Below the pieces are notes generated by a model. The model ran no database searches, was not told where the DNA came from, and worked only from the letters and a program-made list of their open reading frames with translations. Below, one piece after another: positions 10,188-21,917 of a stretch of DNA of 64,000 nucleotides. This DNA comes from Allodiplogaster sudhausi (Eukaryota > Nematoda > Chromadorea > Rhabditida > Diplogasteridae). Location: positions 1,081,001 to 1,145,000 of the forward strand of contig CALZFC010000080.1 in assembly GCA_945643635.1 (NCBI GenBank). The letters are read 5' to 3'. The position numbers were made by a program, and so were the translations under genes. Within the stretch, counting starts at the first letter, position 1; the number at the start of each line of letters is the position of its first letter.

Positions 10188-13100
10188 GAGGGAGAGAGAG
10201 AGGAGTGAAAGACGAAGAAGCAGGGTAAGAAATGAAACCAGAGACTAAAAACAGGGCAAATCGTGATTTTGGTGCAAAGAAGCGGATTTGCCAACTAAGA
10301 ATGCCTCGAATAGAAAAGATAATGATAGCGACTGAGGGAAATAAACATGAATGTAGTTATAACCATGGCATAAGGATCTAGAGAGGTAGAAAGTGAGAGA
10401 GAGAGAGAGGAAGAGAGAGAGGAAGAGAGAGAGGGAGAGAGAGAGGGAGAGAGAGAGGGAGAGAGAGAGGGAGAGAGAGAGGGAGAGAGAGAGGGAGAGA
10501 GAGAGGGAGAGAGAGAGAGAGAGGAGGGAGAGAGAGAGGAGTGAAAGACGAAGAAGCAGGGTAAGAAATGAAACCAGAGACTAAAAACAGGGCAAATCGT
10601 GATTTTGGTGCAAAGAAGCGGATTTGCCAACTAAGAATGCCTCGAATAGAAAAGATAATGATAGCGACTGAGGGAAATAAACATGAATGTAGTTATAACC
10701 ATGGCATAAGGATCTAGAGAGGTAGAAAGTGAGAGAGAGAGAGAGAGGAAGAGAGAGAGGAAGAGAGAGAGGGAGAGAGAGAGGGAGAGAGAGAGGGAGA
10801 GAGAGAGAGGGAGAGAGAGAGGGAGAGAGATAGGGAGAGAGATGCAGTATCCAACCTCGGAGATCAGCAGATTGTGCTGGAGCTTCTTCCTTGCCTTCAT
10901 GATTCGCACGATCGCAGCCTCCACTTCGTGTTTTCTGTCTTCTTCGATCTGGAAACGATCGATAAACATCAACCATATCGAGGAGCTCAGAAACTGTTTC
11001 GTTATTCGAAACAGTTTACCGTGGTCCCAACGCGTTCATCTACTGCAAAAGGGATTCCCGAGTATCCTACCGTATCCCCTGAACTGACCTTCTCCTGGAC
11101 CTCCTTCCTCTCTGGCTCGGCATCAACCTTCGATGTGATCATCTGAATCTTGACCCGCGTGTACTTGGATTGGAAGGCATCGTTGACCCAGAACTCGTCA
11201 TTTGCTTCTGAAAAGACACCATTCAATTTTCATTCCATTTCGTTGTCATTGCTAATTGCTCGTTTCGTTTTCATTTATTTAAACGGTTTCGTTCTTTGAT
11301 TCCCTTTACTAGATTGGAATAATAGTCTTAAATGCTCTTTCTTCCTCACCAATTTCCTTTCCCCTTCCGCCTCGGCAGAGAATTCGCTGCGCTGCTTTGC
11401 CCATTGCGAGTGATTGCAGAGACCGCTTCAGCTCTCGCTCCGGTATCTGCGTGTCGGCCTGCAGGAAAACATTTTATATATAGCTTCTTTCCATTTTCTT
11501 TCCATTCATTTTAAACTAATTATAAATTTATCCGAATAAAAAACCTTAAAAAATCAAATGACTTCTAATAAAACACCACAACAGGAGAAGAGAAGAAACT
11601 AACGAGGAGTTCTTCGAAAGTAAACTTGGTGCGGACGTTGAAGCGCATGAGAATGACCATCATGTAAGTGGGGACCTGAACGATTATATTATAAAAATAG
11701 TAGTTGTAAATGAAATTATTAATCGAAAATAGCCCACCAGGAGGAACTTCTGATCTCCACGGCGAGGAGCCAAGGCTTTCGATGAAGAAGGACCCGCATC
11801 CGATTCCTCAATTATCCTTCTTGTTATTCACAGGAGATGACAACGGGATTGCAATCGACGAAATTAATTTCCTGTTCTTCTCATTTCACTCTCCCAATAG
11901 AAAAAGGCAAAGAAATTTTGCTAGGAAATTGAAGCAATAGATTACGGTAGGAAGACCACTTAAAACCTGCTGGCTGGCTTCGTCGTTGGAAGCTCGTGCC
12001 CCGTAGAACACGGCCTTGACCTCGGCCGTGCCCAGCATCGTGTTCAGTGCTATCTTACGGCCTGAGTGGCTCTGCATGTAGAACTGAAAAGACATCCTAT
12101 CAACCTTTGTCCCTTCTCGTGACGATCAGTGAAATTCTGCATAGGATCTATTTTTTTTCGTGTTCACTTATATTTTGCTCATTCCTTACATTCGAAAATT
12201 TCCTTGAACTTTCCTTTAAAACAATAAAAAAATGGATAATTAAAAAAAATGAGATAAGAATAGACTTCTTCGAATGTCTTGTACGACTGCTGGCACACAT
12301 CCGGAATCACGCACTGCGGAGCCACCTTCAACAATCCATTCTGGTACATTTCACAATCATAATAAAGTGCACATAATGCAAGATATTAAAATATAAGAAA
12401 AAAATTAACAGGTGGCCTATAACCTGCTGCGTTGGCCACATTCCCTGAGTGAGGACACGGACATTTATGTCCAACTGAACCGGATGAGCCTGAAAACACT
12501 CTTTTAATATACAAAGTAAAGGGCACATAAATAGTCAAACAGCAGGATTTAAGTTTTCAATATGGGCTCCTTTACTCAACTGTGGTCGCTTTTTTTCAAT
12601 TATGTCGTTTTGCCTATGCAATTACTACAACTGCACATCACTTATTTGCCCCGTAACAGGGAAGAAAAGGGTCCATGTAATGCATGGACCCACTTTGGTT
12701 TTTGACCGGTTTTGACCGGCCAAATTTACCCCACTCTTATATCCTGAAGAGATAAGGTACTTAACACGAGACCATTTAAAAGGAGATTTTTAATAAATAA
12801 CGTCTTTTTAGAAAAATTTTTTCCTCCTGACACCCTTTTTTTACCCTGAGCCTATTATCTGAGCGGCGGTTTGTTTGGATATGCTTATTTTTAGAAAAAA
12901 ATTTTTTTTTTACTACCCCACCCTGATTTTCGAGCCCATTTTGTGTTTGCCCCACCCTACTTTCCCGAGCCATGCATGCACCCTTTTCTTCCCTGCCCCG
13001 TAAAGTTAAGGTTTAAGTACATCCAAGTTAGTGATTAGCCTCAACATCTGAATCAGCAAGTGGTGACCTTCTATTCATGTTTTAATACCTCCTTTCTTCA

Positions 13101-16100
13101 AGGTTAGACTTTTCCACATGAAAACCATGACTGACATCAGTGTACGTCTTGAAGTTGCTGTTGAGAGTGCCCCAGAGCTCCTTGTCCTTGAACATTCCCT
13201 CCAACTTGGCCGTGAACTGGCAGCCACACTCAGTGCGAAGTCTGCTCACCTAGACAAAAATGTATGAGGGCCGCAGGACTTGACCTCGCGAGTTCTTTAC
13301 TGGTGAGCCTGGGACTTTACCACCAGGCTACCTTTCGCGGACTAGTGCTGAAATAGTGCCTGCCTCTCGACTTTTGCCGGGGGGTTACCAACGGCCAAAT
13401 GGCCAGCCCGGGAGTTATAAAGTGAAAGAATTACGGAAAAGTGAGGATTCAGTGCCCTCGGCCGGGGGGTTACAACGCTGTCATGGGACAGACCTATTTC
13501 AGCACTGTCGCGGACTCTCCCGCTTACTCACCATGTGCTTCTCCGCGTCGTCCGACACCGATTTGTCGAACAGCAGACGCTTCGCCACATGCGATTTGTA
13601 GTATCTTAAGTTTAGCAGCCTTATTATCCTTTCATTGACGAATAAGAAATCCTAATCTCTAAACCTCATCATAAAGGACTTTGACTTGAAACAGGTAAGT
13701 TCAACGGAAAGCGCTTTAAGGTACTACCATAATCACCACCAGGGATGATCAAAGCGGGCCGAGCCCGGCCCGTTGCTAATTTGGCGGGCCCGGGCCCGGC
13801 CCGGGCCCATATCTGGAAATACGGGCCCGGCCCGGCCCGTTTACCCTACAGGCCCGGCCCGGCCCGGCCCGCTTACCCCATAGGCCCGGCCCGGCCCGGC
13901 CCGCGTTTAAAAACTTAGGCCCGGGCCCGGCCCGGGCCCTGAACATGATGATGCAAGAAGCAATTAGAGCCCCAAAAAATTCGCCACACACCCTTTTCGT
14001 TCACTGCTCTCCGCATTCAATGAAATCGAGAAGGATTTCTTCTCCCCACTTCATTGTGCAGCCTCTCTTCTAGACACGCGCGCATCACGCATGCGTTCAC
14101 ACTTCAGCAAGAACAATCGTTTTCTTACTAAGGTTTATTTCAAATCTAAATCCTGGCATTTTAATTAAAACAATTATTTTTCAGTGCAAAGATGACATTG
14201 AAGAGATTGACTCTTCCTTCGTCCACACGACGTCATCTAGAAGTTCGTCGCAGGCTGTGGCTGTGGATGCGGATGCAACGGATTCTCTTCTCATGGGTGA
14301 TGATGACGCAGAGATTCGATCTCTGCGAGATGAGATTGACGAATTTTACCTCACCCGACCATCCTTCCCAAATCCACTTGAGTATTGGACAAACAAGCAG
14401 GCCAGCATGCCTTCCCTTAGTCCCTTGGCTCTTTCCATTCTTTCTGTGCCGGCCACTAGTGCGCAGACGGAGCGCTCCTTTTCGAGGTTGCACCACCTTG
14501 TCAGTGACTATAGACACCGCCTCTCAGACTCCAGTATTCAAGCCCTCATCACCGCTTCCATGAATCGCACTGTAGTTGTTGGAGTAGATGAGGAAGACGA
14601 TGATACTGATAACTCGTAATAAAATCGCTAATCGTATTTCAGCATTAGAATCCTGTCTGTCTCTCTTCCCTTTTCTGCAGCTCATTTTTATTTACAAAAT
14701 CTATAACCACAGTTTTTATATTGACGAGTTGCTTGTTGGCTAACATATTTTTCCAGTTGTTGATTTCATTGACTACTCGTATCTCAATTGCTACTTGCAT
14801 TTCAGAATTACAGTCTTTATCTGTCTTTAAGCCGATAAAAATAACGTGTTAAAATAAGATTCCAAGCGAACGAGAATTTTCTGCTTTTTCTCCAGCTCAA
14901 GAAAGCAGGCCCGGGCCCGGCCCGGCCCGGCCCGCAAGTATGCAGGGCCCGGCCCGGCCCGCAAAGAACTTTATGGGCCCGGGCCCGGCCCGCCTTCATA
15001 TTTTTACCCTCGGCCCGGCCCGGGCCGGGCCCGCAATTTGAAGGGCCCGGCCCGGCCCGGCCCGTAAGGATAGTGGGCCCGGCCCGGCCCGGCCCGCAAG
15101 GAAGGCGGGCCGGGCCGGGCCGGCCCGGGCCTGGTTTTGACCATCCCTGATCACCACATGAACCAAAGTGCTCTAAAACTCAGAGAACAACCAACTTCTC
15201 AAAAGCGTCCTTCTCTTGCAAGAAACGGAAGAGAACCATTGCCTTATCCAGCAAAGACTCCAGCTCGCTATCGCTCAGCTTAAAATGAGATATTTTGGCT
15301 TCTTTAAGCCTTCAGACTTATACCCTCTCGTTTTAAAGATTTTCGAAGGGTACAACACATATGCAGCCTCTTTTGGCCTAAAATATACTGAAGTCGTGTG
15401 AATTCGCGTGCTTTTATATTGTTTTTAGTAGGGTTCCCAGTATTTCATGAGTTTTTTTGGGAGCGTCCCTGGCAAAAGGTCAAGTTAAATACTGATATAC
15501 TCTCTACATTTCATGCTCCTGACGTTTCAAGAAATATGAGAATTCCTTGAGCACAAACTGACATTCCTGACTCCCTTCTTGAGTTTGTCATCCATGAAGA
15601 GCGAGAGGAACTCGGGACTACGTCTGTTCTTGTTGAAGAAGTACTCAAAGTCCGCCTGAAATAACATTAACTTTTTCCTTAAGTAATGATCGCCATATTT
15701 AATTAGTTGCCCGATCCTCAAGCTCTATATATCATTTACTAAAATTTAGAACAGTAATTGGGTCCTTGAATACCCTTTTAAAAAGAGTTGGGGTCTATAA
15801 TTAAGGAATGTCACCTGGATCCGCTGCTTGACACTCGTGTCATTGCAGAATGCATCCCTCAGGAAGTGGTCGAAGCGACTCTTCAGCTCCAGAAGAGACT
15901 CAAACAATTCCGGTGAGCTTATTTATATTTTGAAAGGCCATGGAAGATTAAGTCATTTAAATTTAATGTAGAAAATGTTGAAATATAATATAAATAAGTC
16001 CTTAATTTTTCTCAAAATACCAAATATTTCAGGTAAAAGAGACTTACGCTCCTAATTCAACCTTCGCATTAATACTACTCGCATGAGTAGAATACAGAGA

Positions 16101-19100
16101 GGATACGTATAAGAAGTACGTTCAAACAAAATCCACAGAGAGTACCTGAATGAACTGAACTGGCGTCTTCTGATCGTCAGTTTCAATCTCATCCACAAGC
16201 CTTTCACCAACCGATCGAAGATATCTCAAGAGAAATTTTGTTTTGTTACAGAGGAAAATATACGATTACACCGCCTTCACCGCAGGAACTTTCTATTAAT
16301 TATTAAAATAAAAATTATGCTGCTGCACATCATTTTAAACGGATGAAATATTCCTGAAACTCAGCAGTCCAACCTGCTCATCGAGTTCGTCATGACATCC
16401 ACGCCGTCTTTGACACGGCGAAGGAGCTTGTAGAGATTGCCGAGGTCCTCCACCTACACGCATTTCTCTTTCTTTCAAATATCTATTTTGCCTGCTTAAC
16501 GCCTGGGGCAGATTCGATCATGAATAAAATTTAAATAAGGCTCTATTTCTCCGATGGAAGTGATACAACAAGTTCTTGTGTCTGTTTCTCTTCCATAGCT
16601 CGAATACATGGTCTTAGCTGGAATACAGTATGCCAATCCCTTGCCCTGTCTGCCGTTATCATGGCGACCAGTCCGCTGTTTTCCATGTCCACAATCGTGT
16701 GCATGTGTGACTTGATGAGCACGTCATCGAGAACCTGCAATCATCTTTGCATTCCCTTCCATTCTCTATAGTTTGCTTTTTTGAGTAACTAAATCATCCA
16801 CGCAATATCGTTAAGTGAAATACTTCATCATTCGGGATCCAAATTTTTTGTGGAGATGATTGTAACGTCTGGTTTCTACATTTCTCCAAAATAGTGTATA
16901 AATGGCTGACATTGAGAATCTTAGCCTCAGTCTCGCTGTCCAGATAACGGCGAGCCCGATCTGTTTCATCACGAATGCATTCTTCCACCTGAAAGAGAGA
17001 CTTTTAAGTCTTCATCGCTCTTCAGAGGATCACACAACTTTCTACAAGAGATGAAGAATTCAAGCAGGAATGAATTAAACAACGAAGTCCTACGATTCCT
17101 TTCAACGGATTTCCACTGCCATGATCCATAAATGCGATATTACTTCTAACCATAAGCACACTTTCTGGTTCTTCACTGCTAATCCTATCACTTTGAGTTC
17201 GCAAAAAGTGATACCAATAGAAAAGCCACCACTTTTTCCATTATTTGTATAAGAACACTCCTTTTAACACGAATAGAAGAGCAGAGCATGATTGATACAT
17301 CCCGAGTTTTAAGCTTTGTAATCAAGAGAATTTTTCTACGACAAAGGACTCTCAACTCCTCTTATTTCTCTCTCTCCTCTCTCTCCTTCTATCTCTCTCT
17401 TTCTCTCTCTCACTGACCATCTTGACATAGACGGATGCGCTGTTCTGCATGAGAAACTCCTGCGAACGCTTCTTGTAGTGCTCTGCCGTCTGCTTGAGGA
17501 ATGGACGCTCGAAATCCGCCTCGTAAACCTCAAGGATAGTCATAATAGCGATATTTAGTTTAATCAAAAGAAAGAAATTTCTAATATTCCAGAATCGTTT
17601 AAATAAATAACTTTTTAAAAATTCTCCTGAAGTAAACATAATAGAATAATCCAGTGCTCACAAACCTCTCGCGAGTGAAGTCCAAGTGCAATGAGCATCT
17701 GGCACGCGTGCTTGATTCCGTGCCTGGAATATTCCATACTCTTTTTCAATTTCAGTAACAGCCAAAATGTGGTCTAGAGACAAGGATATCTTTAAAATGA
17801 ATATGTAATCAATAAAAAAATGACCAGTTAACGGTGACTCCGCTTCGTTCTTCTGAAATGAGCTTCAGCAGAATCTCACGAAGATTTTCACTAACGCGAT
17901 TCTGACGCACGATTTCGTCCCTGAAAGAAGATCAGTCCAAATCTCCTTCCATGAATAAGAATGAGAACTTGTGGCATACCAATTCCTTGGTGATTCAGGA
18001 AACTAGTAACAAATATCGCGTAACGATCACATTAACATTAACAAATTACAAAAGTGACCTGAAAATGGTGACTCCGAGGTCCTCGACGCAGTCAACTCGA
18101 TTCGGTTCGACATACACGCGATCCATGTACATGAAGATGTCGCGAATCATGACCTCAAGTCAAAGGATCATTCAGCGTTGAAAAGAACTCTCCCTCGCCG
18201 GGTGCAAAAAAAATACATACCCACCCTGAATGTGGGCTTTCCCGGAGCCATACCCAACCCTGATTTTGATGTACAAATTCTGTCCCGTCTCCTCGTTTAT
18301 ACAAGTAGCCGACCGTGGCATTTATTACCATCTCCCCAATTCTCTGAACGTCCTGAAGCTAGCTCGTAAGCTATACCAAAGAGTGGGTCAACGAGTCCAT
18401 ATAAATAATGCAATCTCTTCAAATTCCACTCTATTCGTACACCCCCTCCCCATGGGGATGTGGATAAGCAGAAGATGGAAGGAAGTAGGAGGCTAGTGAC
18501 TTCCTAACAATGGACATTCTTGAGGGAGGGATGTCTTTAAATATTTCCGATGTATTTCAATGCCCAATTCAATGCCAAATTCTTCAACATCGAGAAAGAT
18601 CCCAATGCCCTCCTCACCATGGCCACACTGTGCTCATTCCACGCCTCGTTCAGAGTCTCCAGAAAGCGACCGTCCACCGCAGCCACTCGCATGCGAACCT
18701 CAAGAACAAACGCAATCTTCAAAATAGCAGTTTTATAATCACAGAATAAGTTGATTTATAGTAATCCAACTCTAAGCAGCACAAATTGCGCGTTATTTCA
18801 ACTCTAATAATCAAAGGAACATTTTGCTTTTGTGGCTTCTTCAACATCGAGAAAGATTCTCCACTTCACAACAGTTGAAAGAGAACCAAGAGATGGATTG
18901 AACTCCTTCTTTCGAGTGATCTCCGTGAAACTGACATGCTGCTGAAGATGATCACGGACCACATCCCGTAGTGTGTTGTAAAGGCGCTCGCCGTGCTTGT
19001 GAAGGACCTGCAAGAAAGAGAATGATGTGGATACTGTGAAATAGAAGGAGAGAGCGACCGAAAAAGAGAGAGAAAGAGAGAGAGAGAGAGGAAGAGAGAA

Positions 19101-21332
19101 AGAAAGAGAGAAAGGAGAGGGAGAGAGAGAGAAAGAAAGAGTGAACAGACGACATGAAAGTCGGCCGCACAAGTTCGTTTGGGCTAAAATCACCATCTTC
19201 TCCACAGAATAACAATACTCTTTCCAGTGAATCAAGGAATACGGCGAAAAGTGAACATCATAATCGCTGCCAATTTACAAACAAAGGAAATGTTGATTTT
19301 GTTTCTTTCTCTATTACATCATTCAATACATTTCTGACTTTTCTGGAAGCAAACGATTCTTTACTGATCCAAACAAGGCAACACTGACCAGAGTGTATGC
19401 ATTTCTGTAGAGTTCCTCGAAGCTGAGTCCTCCGTTGTTCTTTCTCTGAATCTCGCGTATTGCATTCTTGAGCATGGTCAGAATCTGGTCGACGAATGCC
19501 TCGTCCATCACGGTCTGCAAGGCGCCCACGTTTAGAATACAATCAAATAAAGCTAAATGTCTTGAAAAATAAATAAATAATGTAATGGAAATATATCCTA
19601 AGTTCACTTCTCTCTACGTCTCGATGATTAATCACTTAAGCTTCGATAAACAATTCAACATTACCACATTCAAAGAACACTTTCCTGGAGGAATACGAGC
19701 GAATATTAACTTATATGACTTAACACTTATTTGGTTAATTCCTCTTCAATCATTCTCAAATCGTATGCGTCTTGCGCAACTATTTTGTATAGAATTAAAT
19801 GCAATTCCTTCAACAATCAAGCAGCAAACGCGCAGGTTCCGGGGAAACAAGGTGGAAACAATGGGTACCCAAGTATTCTCACGAGGGAAGCCTCTTTCCA
19901 TAACCCAGCCAATCGCGATCTAAGCATGTTTCCTATTTAGTCCTTCTTGCAAAATGTTTACTAAACTATTTTAAAACTGCGCTCGACGCATTTGCGATTT
20001 TATATGAATTTTTGAAAAATGGATAAAATTTACATTGAAACACACGACCATTATCAGTCGTTGTTTTTAGCACTAGAACGTAGCCTGGGCAGCGCAGTGG
20101 GTTGCGCTCTCGTTTTCAATTTTCGAGGTCACGGGTTCGATTCCTTTGGGGATAAAACTTTTTTTGCTTCAATTGTTTTGTTTAATATGATAATAAAGGG
20201 CACAGTTTAGCCAATTTGAGTGTATGCAAAACTTTATTATGATAATTTTACGATGAACTCTAAAAAAATTTTGCTTGTTTATTTACTTCTCTATGAATTG
20301 TGATCCGAGACGATTTTCAGAGACGGCAAAATTTAAAAAAAAAAAAATTTTGCTGAAACTTGCCCCATGCGGTTATTTGATGCGAGGAAATCGAATCTGA
20401 ATCTAGTTTTGCACGATTTTGCCGTTTTCCAGAGTTACGGTAGGTTTATGGTAAGTGACAGAATGGCTTCAAATTGGCTTGAACTTTTTGATTGTGGGGT
20501 TTTTGTGTCGATGAAGCCATGTATGAGGTGCGTTTTGATTGATTTCGGTTTTTTCAGAACTTACGGTAAGTCGGTAGGTCATACCAAGCCCGAGAGAAAA
20601 TAACTTTACCGTAAACCTATCGTAACTCGGGAAAACGACAAAATCGTGCAAAACCAGCTTCTGATTCGGTTTCCACGCATCAAATAACCCCCCTGGACAA
20701 GTTTCAGGGAAAATTCTTTTTTTTTTTAATTTTGCCATCTGGTGGACGGCCTATCGGATTTATAGAGAAATAAACAATTGTCAAAAAAAATTTTTAAGAG
20801 TTCATTGTAAAATTATCATATTAAAATTTTGCATACTCTCAAAATCGTTTTTAAACTGGCTAGACTATGCCCTTTATTATCACATTAAACAAAACAGTTG
20901 AAGCAAAAATTTTCGTCCCCGAAGGAATCGAAAAGTTCAAAATTGAAAACAAGAGCGCAACCGACTGCGCTGCACAGACTACGTTGAAGTCCCAAAAACA
21001 ACGACTGATAATGCTCGCGCGTTTCCATGTAAATTTCAATGTAAATTTTATCCATTTTTCAAAAATTCATATAAAATCGCAAATGCGTCGAGCGCCGGTT
21101 TATAATAGTTTAGTAAACATTTTTCAAGAAGGACTATAAAGGAAACTTACTTAGATCGCGATTGGCTGGGTTATGGAAAGAGGCTTCCCTTGTCAGCAGA
21201 CTAATCATTGTCCTGAAATTTTCATTGTAATGATCCTTCCCAACTTACTGGAAAGACTCGGATTCTCATCCTGTTCCCTGCAGAACCGCTGTTTCCTGCA
21301 CCGGCAGCATTAATTGCGCCAGGCCGATTCAT
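9994..21332 (-). CDS. cul-3: Cullin-3, scaffold of BTB-CUL3-RBX1 ubiquitin ligases (about 25 exons)
   Basis: CUL3 binds BTB adaptors through its N-terminus and RBX1-E2 through its C-terminus. Minus-strand exons include 21249-21332, 19389-19514, 18936-19007, 18618-18698, 18059-18153, ~17831-17920, ~17665-17725, ~17418-17532, ~16925-16990, ~16665-16738, ~16378-16453, ~16145-16226, ~15814-15900, ~15565-15657, 15196-15280, 13532-13604, ~13137-13248, ~12422-12491, ~12264-12340, ~11967-12083, ~11600-11677, ~11345-11459, ~11090-11209, ~10855-10949 and 9994-10125. CUL3 marks: NRMRIRVFP head, [70 protein letters not shown], and the winged-helix end [14 protein letters not shown] (neddylation lysine in RIMK) to [13 protein letters not shown]…YVA. 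The tail fits CUL3 rather than CUL1, CUL2 or CUL4. Introns hold many mobile elements, yet all family blocks are present and in order. Confidence 0.95.
10195..10745. repeat. 336-bp tandem duplication in the last cullin-3 intron
   Basis: About 210 bp of unique sequence starting GTGAAAGACGAAGAAGCAGG occurs at about 10205 and again at 10541 (offset 336), essentially identical through the ATAACCATGGCATAAGG segment. Each copy is followed by a GA tract, (GAGAGAGG)n-like. The near-identity points to a recent unequal exchange or slippage within the GA tracts. Confidence 0.85.
10390..10850. repeat. GA microsatellites bordering the duplicated unit
   Basis: Tracts at about 10394-10530 and 10730-10840 consist of GAGAGAGAGG/GA units. 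On the coding strand of cullin-3 they read as CT, inside the last intron. They account for long Ser-Leu and Arg-Glu reading frames that are not genes. Confidence 0.85.
12657..12995. mobile_element. hAT-type MITE in a cullin-3 intron
   Basis: A 339-bp element with terminal inverted repeats CAGGGAAGAAAAGGGT at the left and its exact complement at the right. It is bounded by an exact 8-bp duplication CCCCGTAA (12649-12656 and 12996-13003). The 8-bp duplication and CAGGG ends are typical of hAT non-autonomous elements. The interior is T-rich with a TTTTGACCGG pair and no ORF of note. It lies between the exons encoding the TECGCQF block and the LDINVRVLT block. Confidence 0.9.
13262..13334 (-). 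repeat. tRNA-derived (SINE-like) unit
   Basis: On the minus strand the sequence contains TAGCCTGGTGGTAAAGTC, matching a Pol III A box, and 30-35 nt later GAGGTCAAGTCC, close to a B box. Spacing is tRNA-like, but the arms do not fold into a clean cloverleaf, so this looks like a tRNA-derived repeat rather than a tRNA gene. It sits in a cullin-3 intron directly beside the next MITE. Confidence 0.5.
13344..13507. mobile_element. Short MITE next to a cullin-3 splice donor
   Basis: A 164-bp element whose ends read AGTGCTGAAATAG and, inverted, CAGTGCTGAAATAGG. It is flanked by a 9-bp direct repeat TCGCGGACT (13335-13343 and 13508-13516; 8 bp if the first T belongs to the end). The insertion point is only about 15 nt into the intron from the donor of exon 13532-13604 on the minus strand. 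A GCCGGGGGGTTACAAC motif occurs in two similar forms inside. Confidence 0.75.
13740..15149 (+). mobile_element. hAT transposon, internally deleted, with GC-rich subterminal repeats
   Basis: A 1,410-bp element in a cullin-3 intron. Ends are CAGGGATGATCAAA and, inverted, CAGGGATGGTCAAAA. The flanking 8-bp duplication ATCACCAC is exact (13732-13739 and 15150-15157). Subterminal zones 13757-13940 and 14905-15135 are dense arrays of GGCCCGG/GGGCCCGGGCC words, very unlike the AT-rich surroundings; such motifs in hAT elements bind transposase. The centre carries the C-terminal part of a hAT transposase on the plus strand. The N-terminal zinc finger and most of the catalytic domain are missing, so it is non-autonomous or broken. 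Confidence 0.93.
13983..14619 (+). pseudogene. hAT transposase C-terminal fragment (dimerisation domain)
   Basis: Two exons read in frame. The first, about 13977-14131, contains [20 protein letters not shown] and ends at CTAAG|GTTTAT. A 53-bp intron ends in TTTTCAG at 14184, and the second exon runs 14185-14619 (TAA). The second exon holds an acidic linker, then [34 protein letters not shown] and YRHRLSD, which is the conserved hAT dimerisation domain (W, LSPLA, ERSFS motifs). It is about 190 residues against 500-700 for a full transposase; nothing upstream within the element could encode the missing part. Opposite in direction to the host gene. Confidence 0.85.
19884..21190. repeat. 1.3-kb palindrome with a tRNA-like unit in each arm
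   Basis: Left arm from 19884 (AGGGAAGCCTCTTTCCATAA) to about 20455 and right arm from about 20605 to 21190 are inverted copies with moderate divergence, separated by about 150 bp. Each arm holds a Pol III-like unit facing the centre. On the left, 20081-20150 contains AGCCTGGGCAGCGCAGTGG (A box) and GGGTTCGATTCC (a perfect B box). On the right, the inverted counterpart near 20905-20990 has a decayed B box. No target duplication found at the visible ends. It lies in the first intron of cullin-3, between exons 21249-21332 and 19389-19514. Small ORFs here mirror each other and are not genes. Confidence 0.85.
20081..20155 (+). repeat. tRNA-like unit (intact A and B boxes) in left palindrome arm
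   Basis: A box GCGCAGTGGGTTGCGC and B box GGGTTCGATTCC are spaced as in a tRNA, but acceptor-stem pairing is poor and a long variable stretch (TTTTCAATTTTC) lies between. A tRNA-derived repeat with a possible Pol III promoter is likelier than a functional tRNA. Confidence 0.5.
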
Positions 21333-21917
21333 ACCCGTCGCCTGAAACTGAAGGAGACATCTAATCAGCAAAGACCATCAACAAGTGCTAATGAAAATCG
21401 AAAATATCCGACAATAATCAGTGCTTTATGAGAAGAACAAACGAAATGGATAGAAAATGCATGAATCCGTAATACCAAAACACGGGACCATACAACAAAC
21501 TCCATTATTACTTAGAATCTGTCTTCACCCTACCAATATTTCCATGGAAAGGTCCCAAGGACTCCAAGCCTAGCAATCCACAATTTCATCACATTCAGCC
21601 GTTACATTTACGATTGAATATGCCGTTAAAATGAGAACTACTCTGACTTTTAAATACTTATAAATTCCACAAATCGAAACTCGATCAGCTACTCGTACGC
21701 AAATCGATTCAAGTCAAAGAAACACGAAATAGTGCATCTATGAAGTATGGTTTGAACGACAATGTTAAGCTGATTTTAAAACCCCTCTCCTGTGCAACGA
21801 TGGAATTATGTCTTTCTAAAGTACATAACCCTAGCAAATTTGAAGCAGGAGAAGCAAATAAACAAGAAACTTCTTAAACAAACTGAAAGTCAACTCTAAA
21901 GATAAGGCCAGCTTGGA

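Noticed and set aside
10390..10840. CRISPR array
   Set aside because: Repeats are low-complexity GA units without spacers, in a eukaryotic intron.
18185..18545. Further MITE related to the 12.66-kb element (shared CCCACCCT and TTTCCCG words)
   Set aside because: No matching inverted ends or target duplication could be found.
20081..20155. Functional tRNA gene
   Set aside because: A and B boxes are present but the cloverleaf stems do not pair and the unit lies in a palindrome arm.
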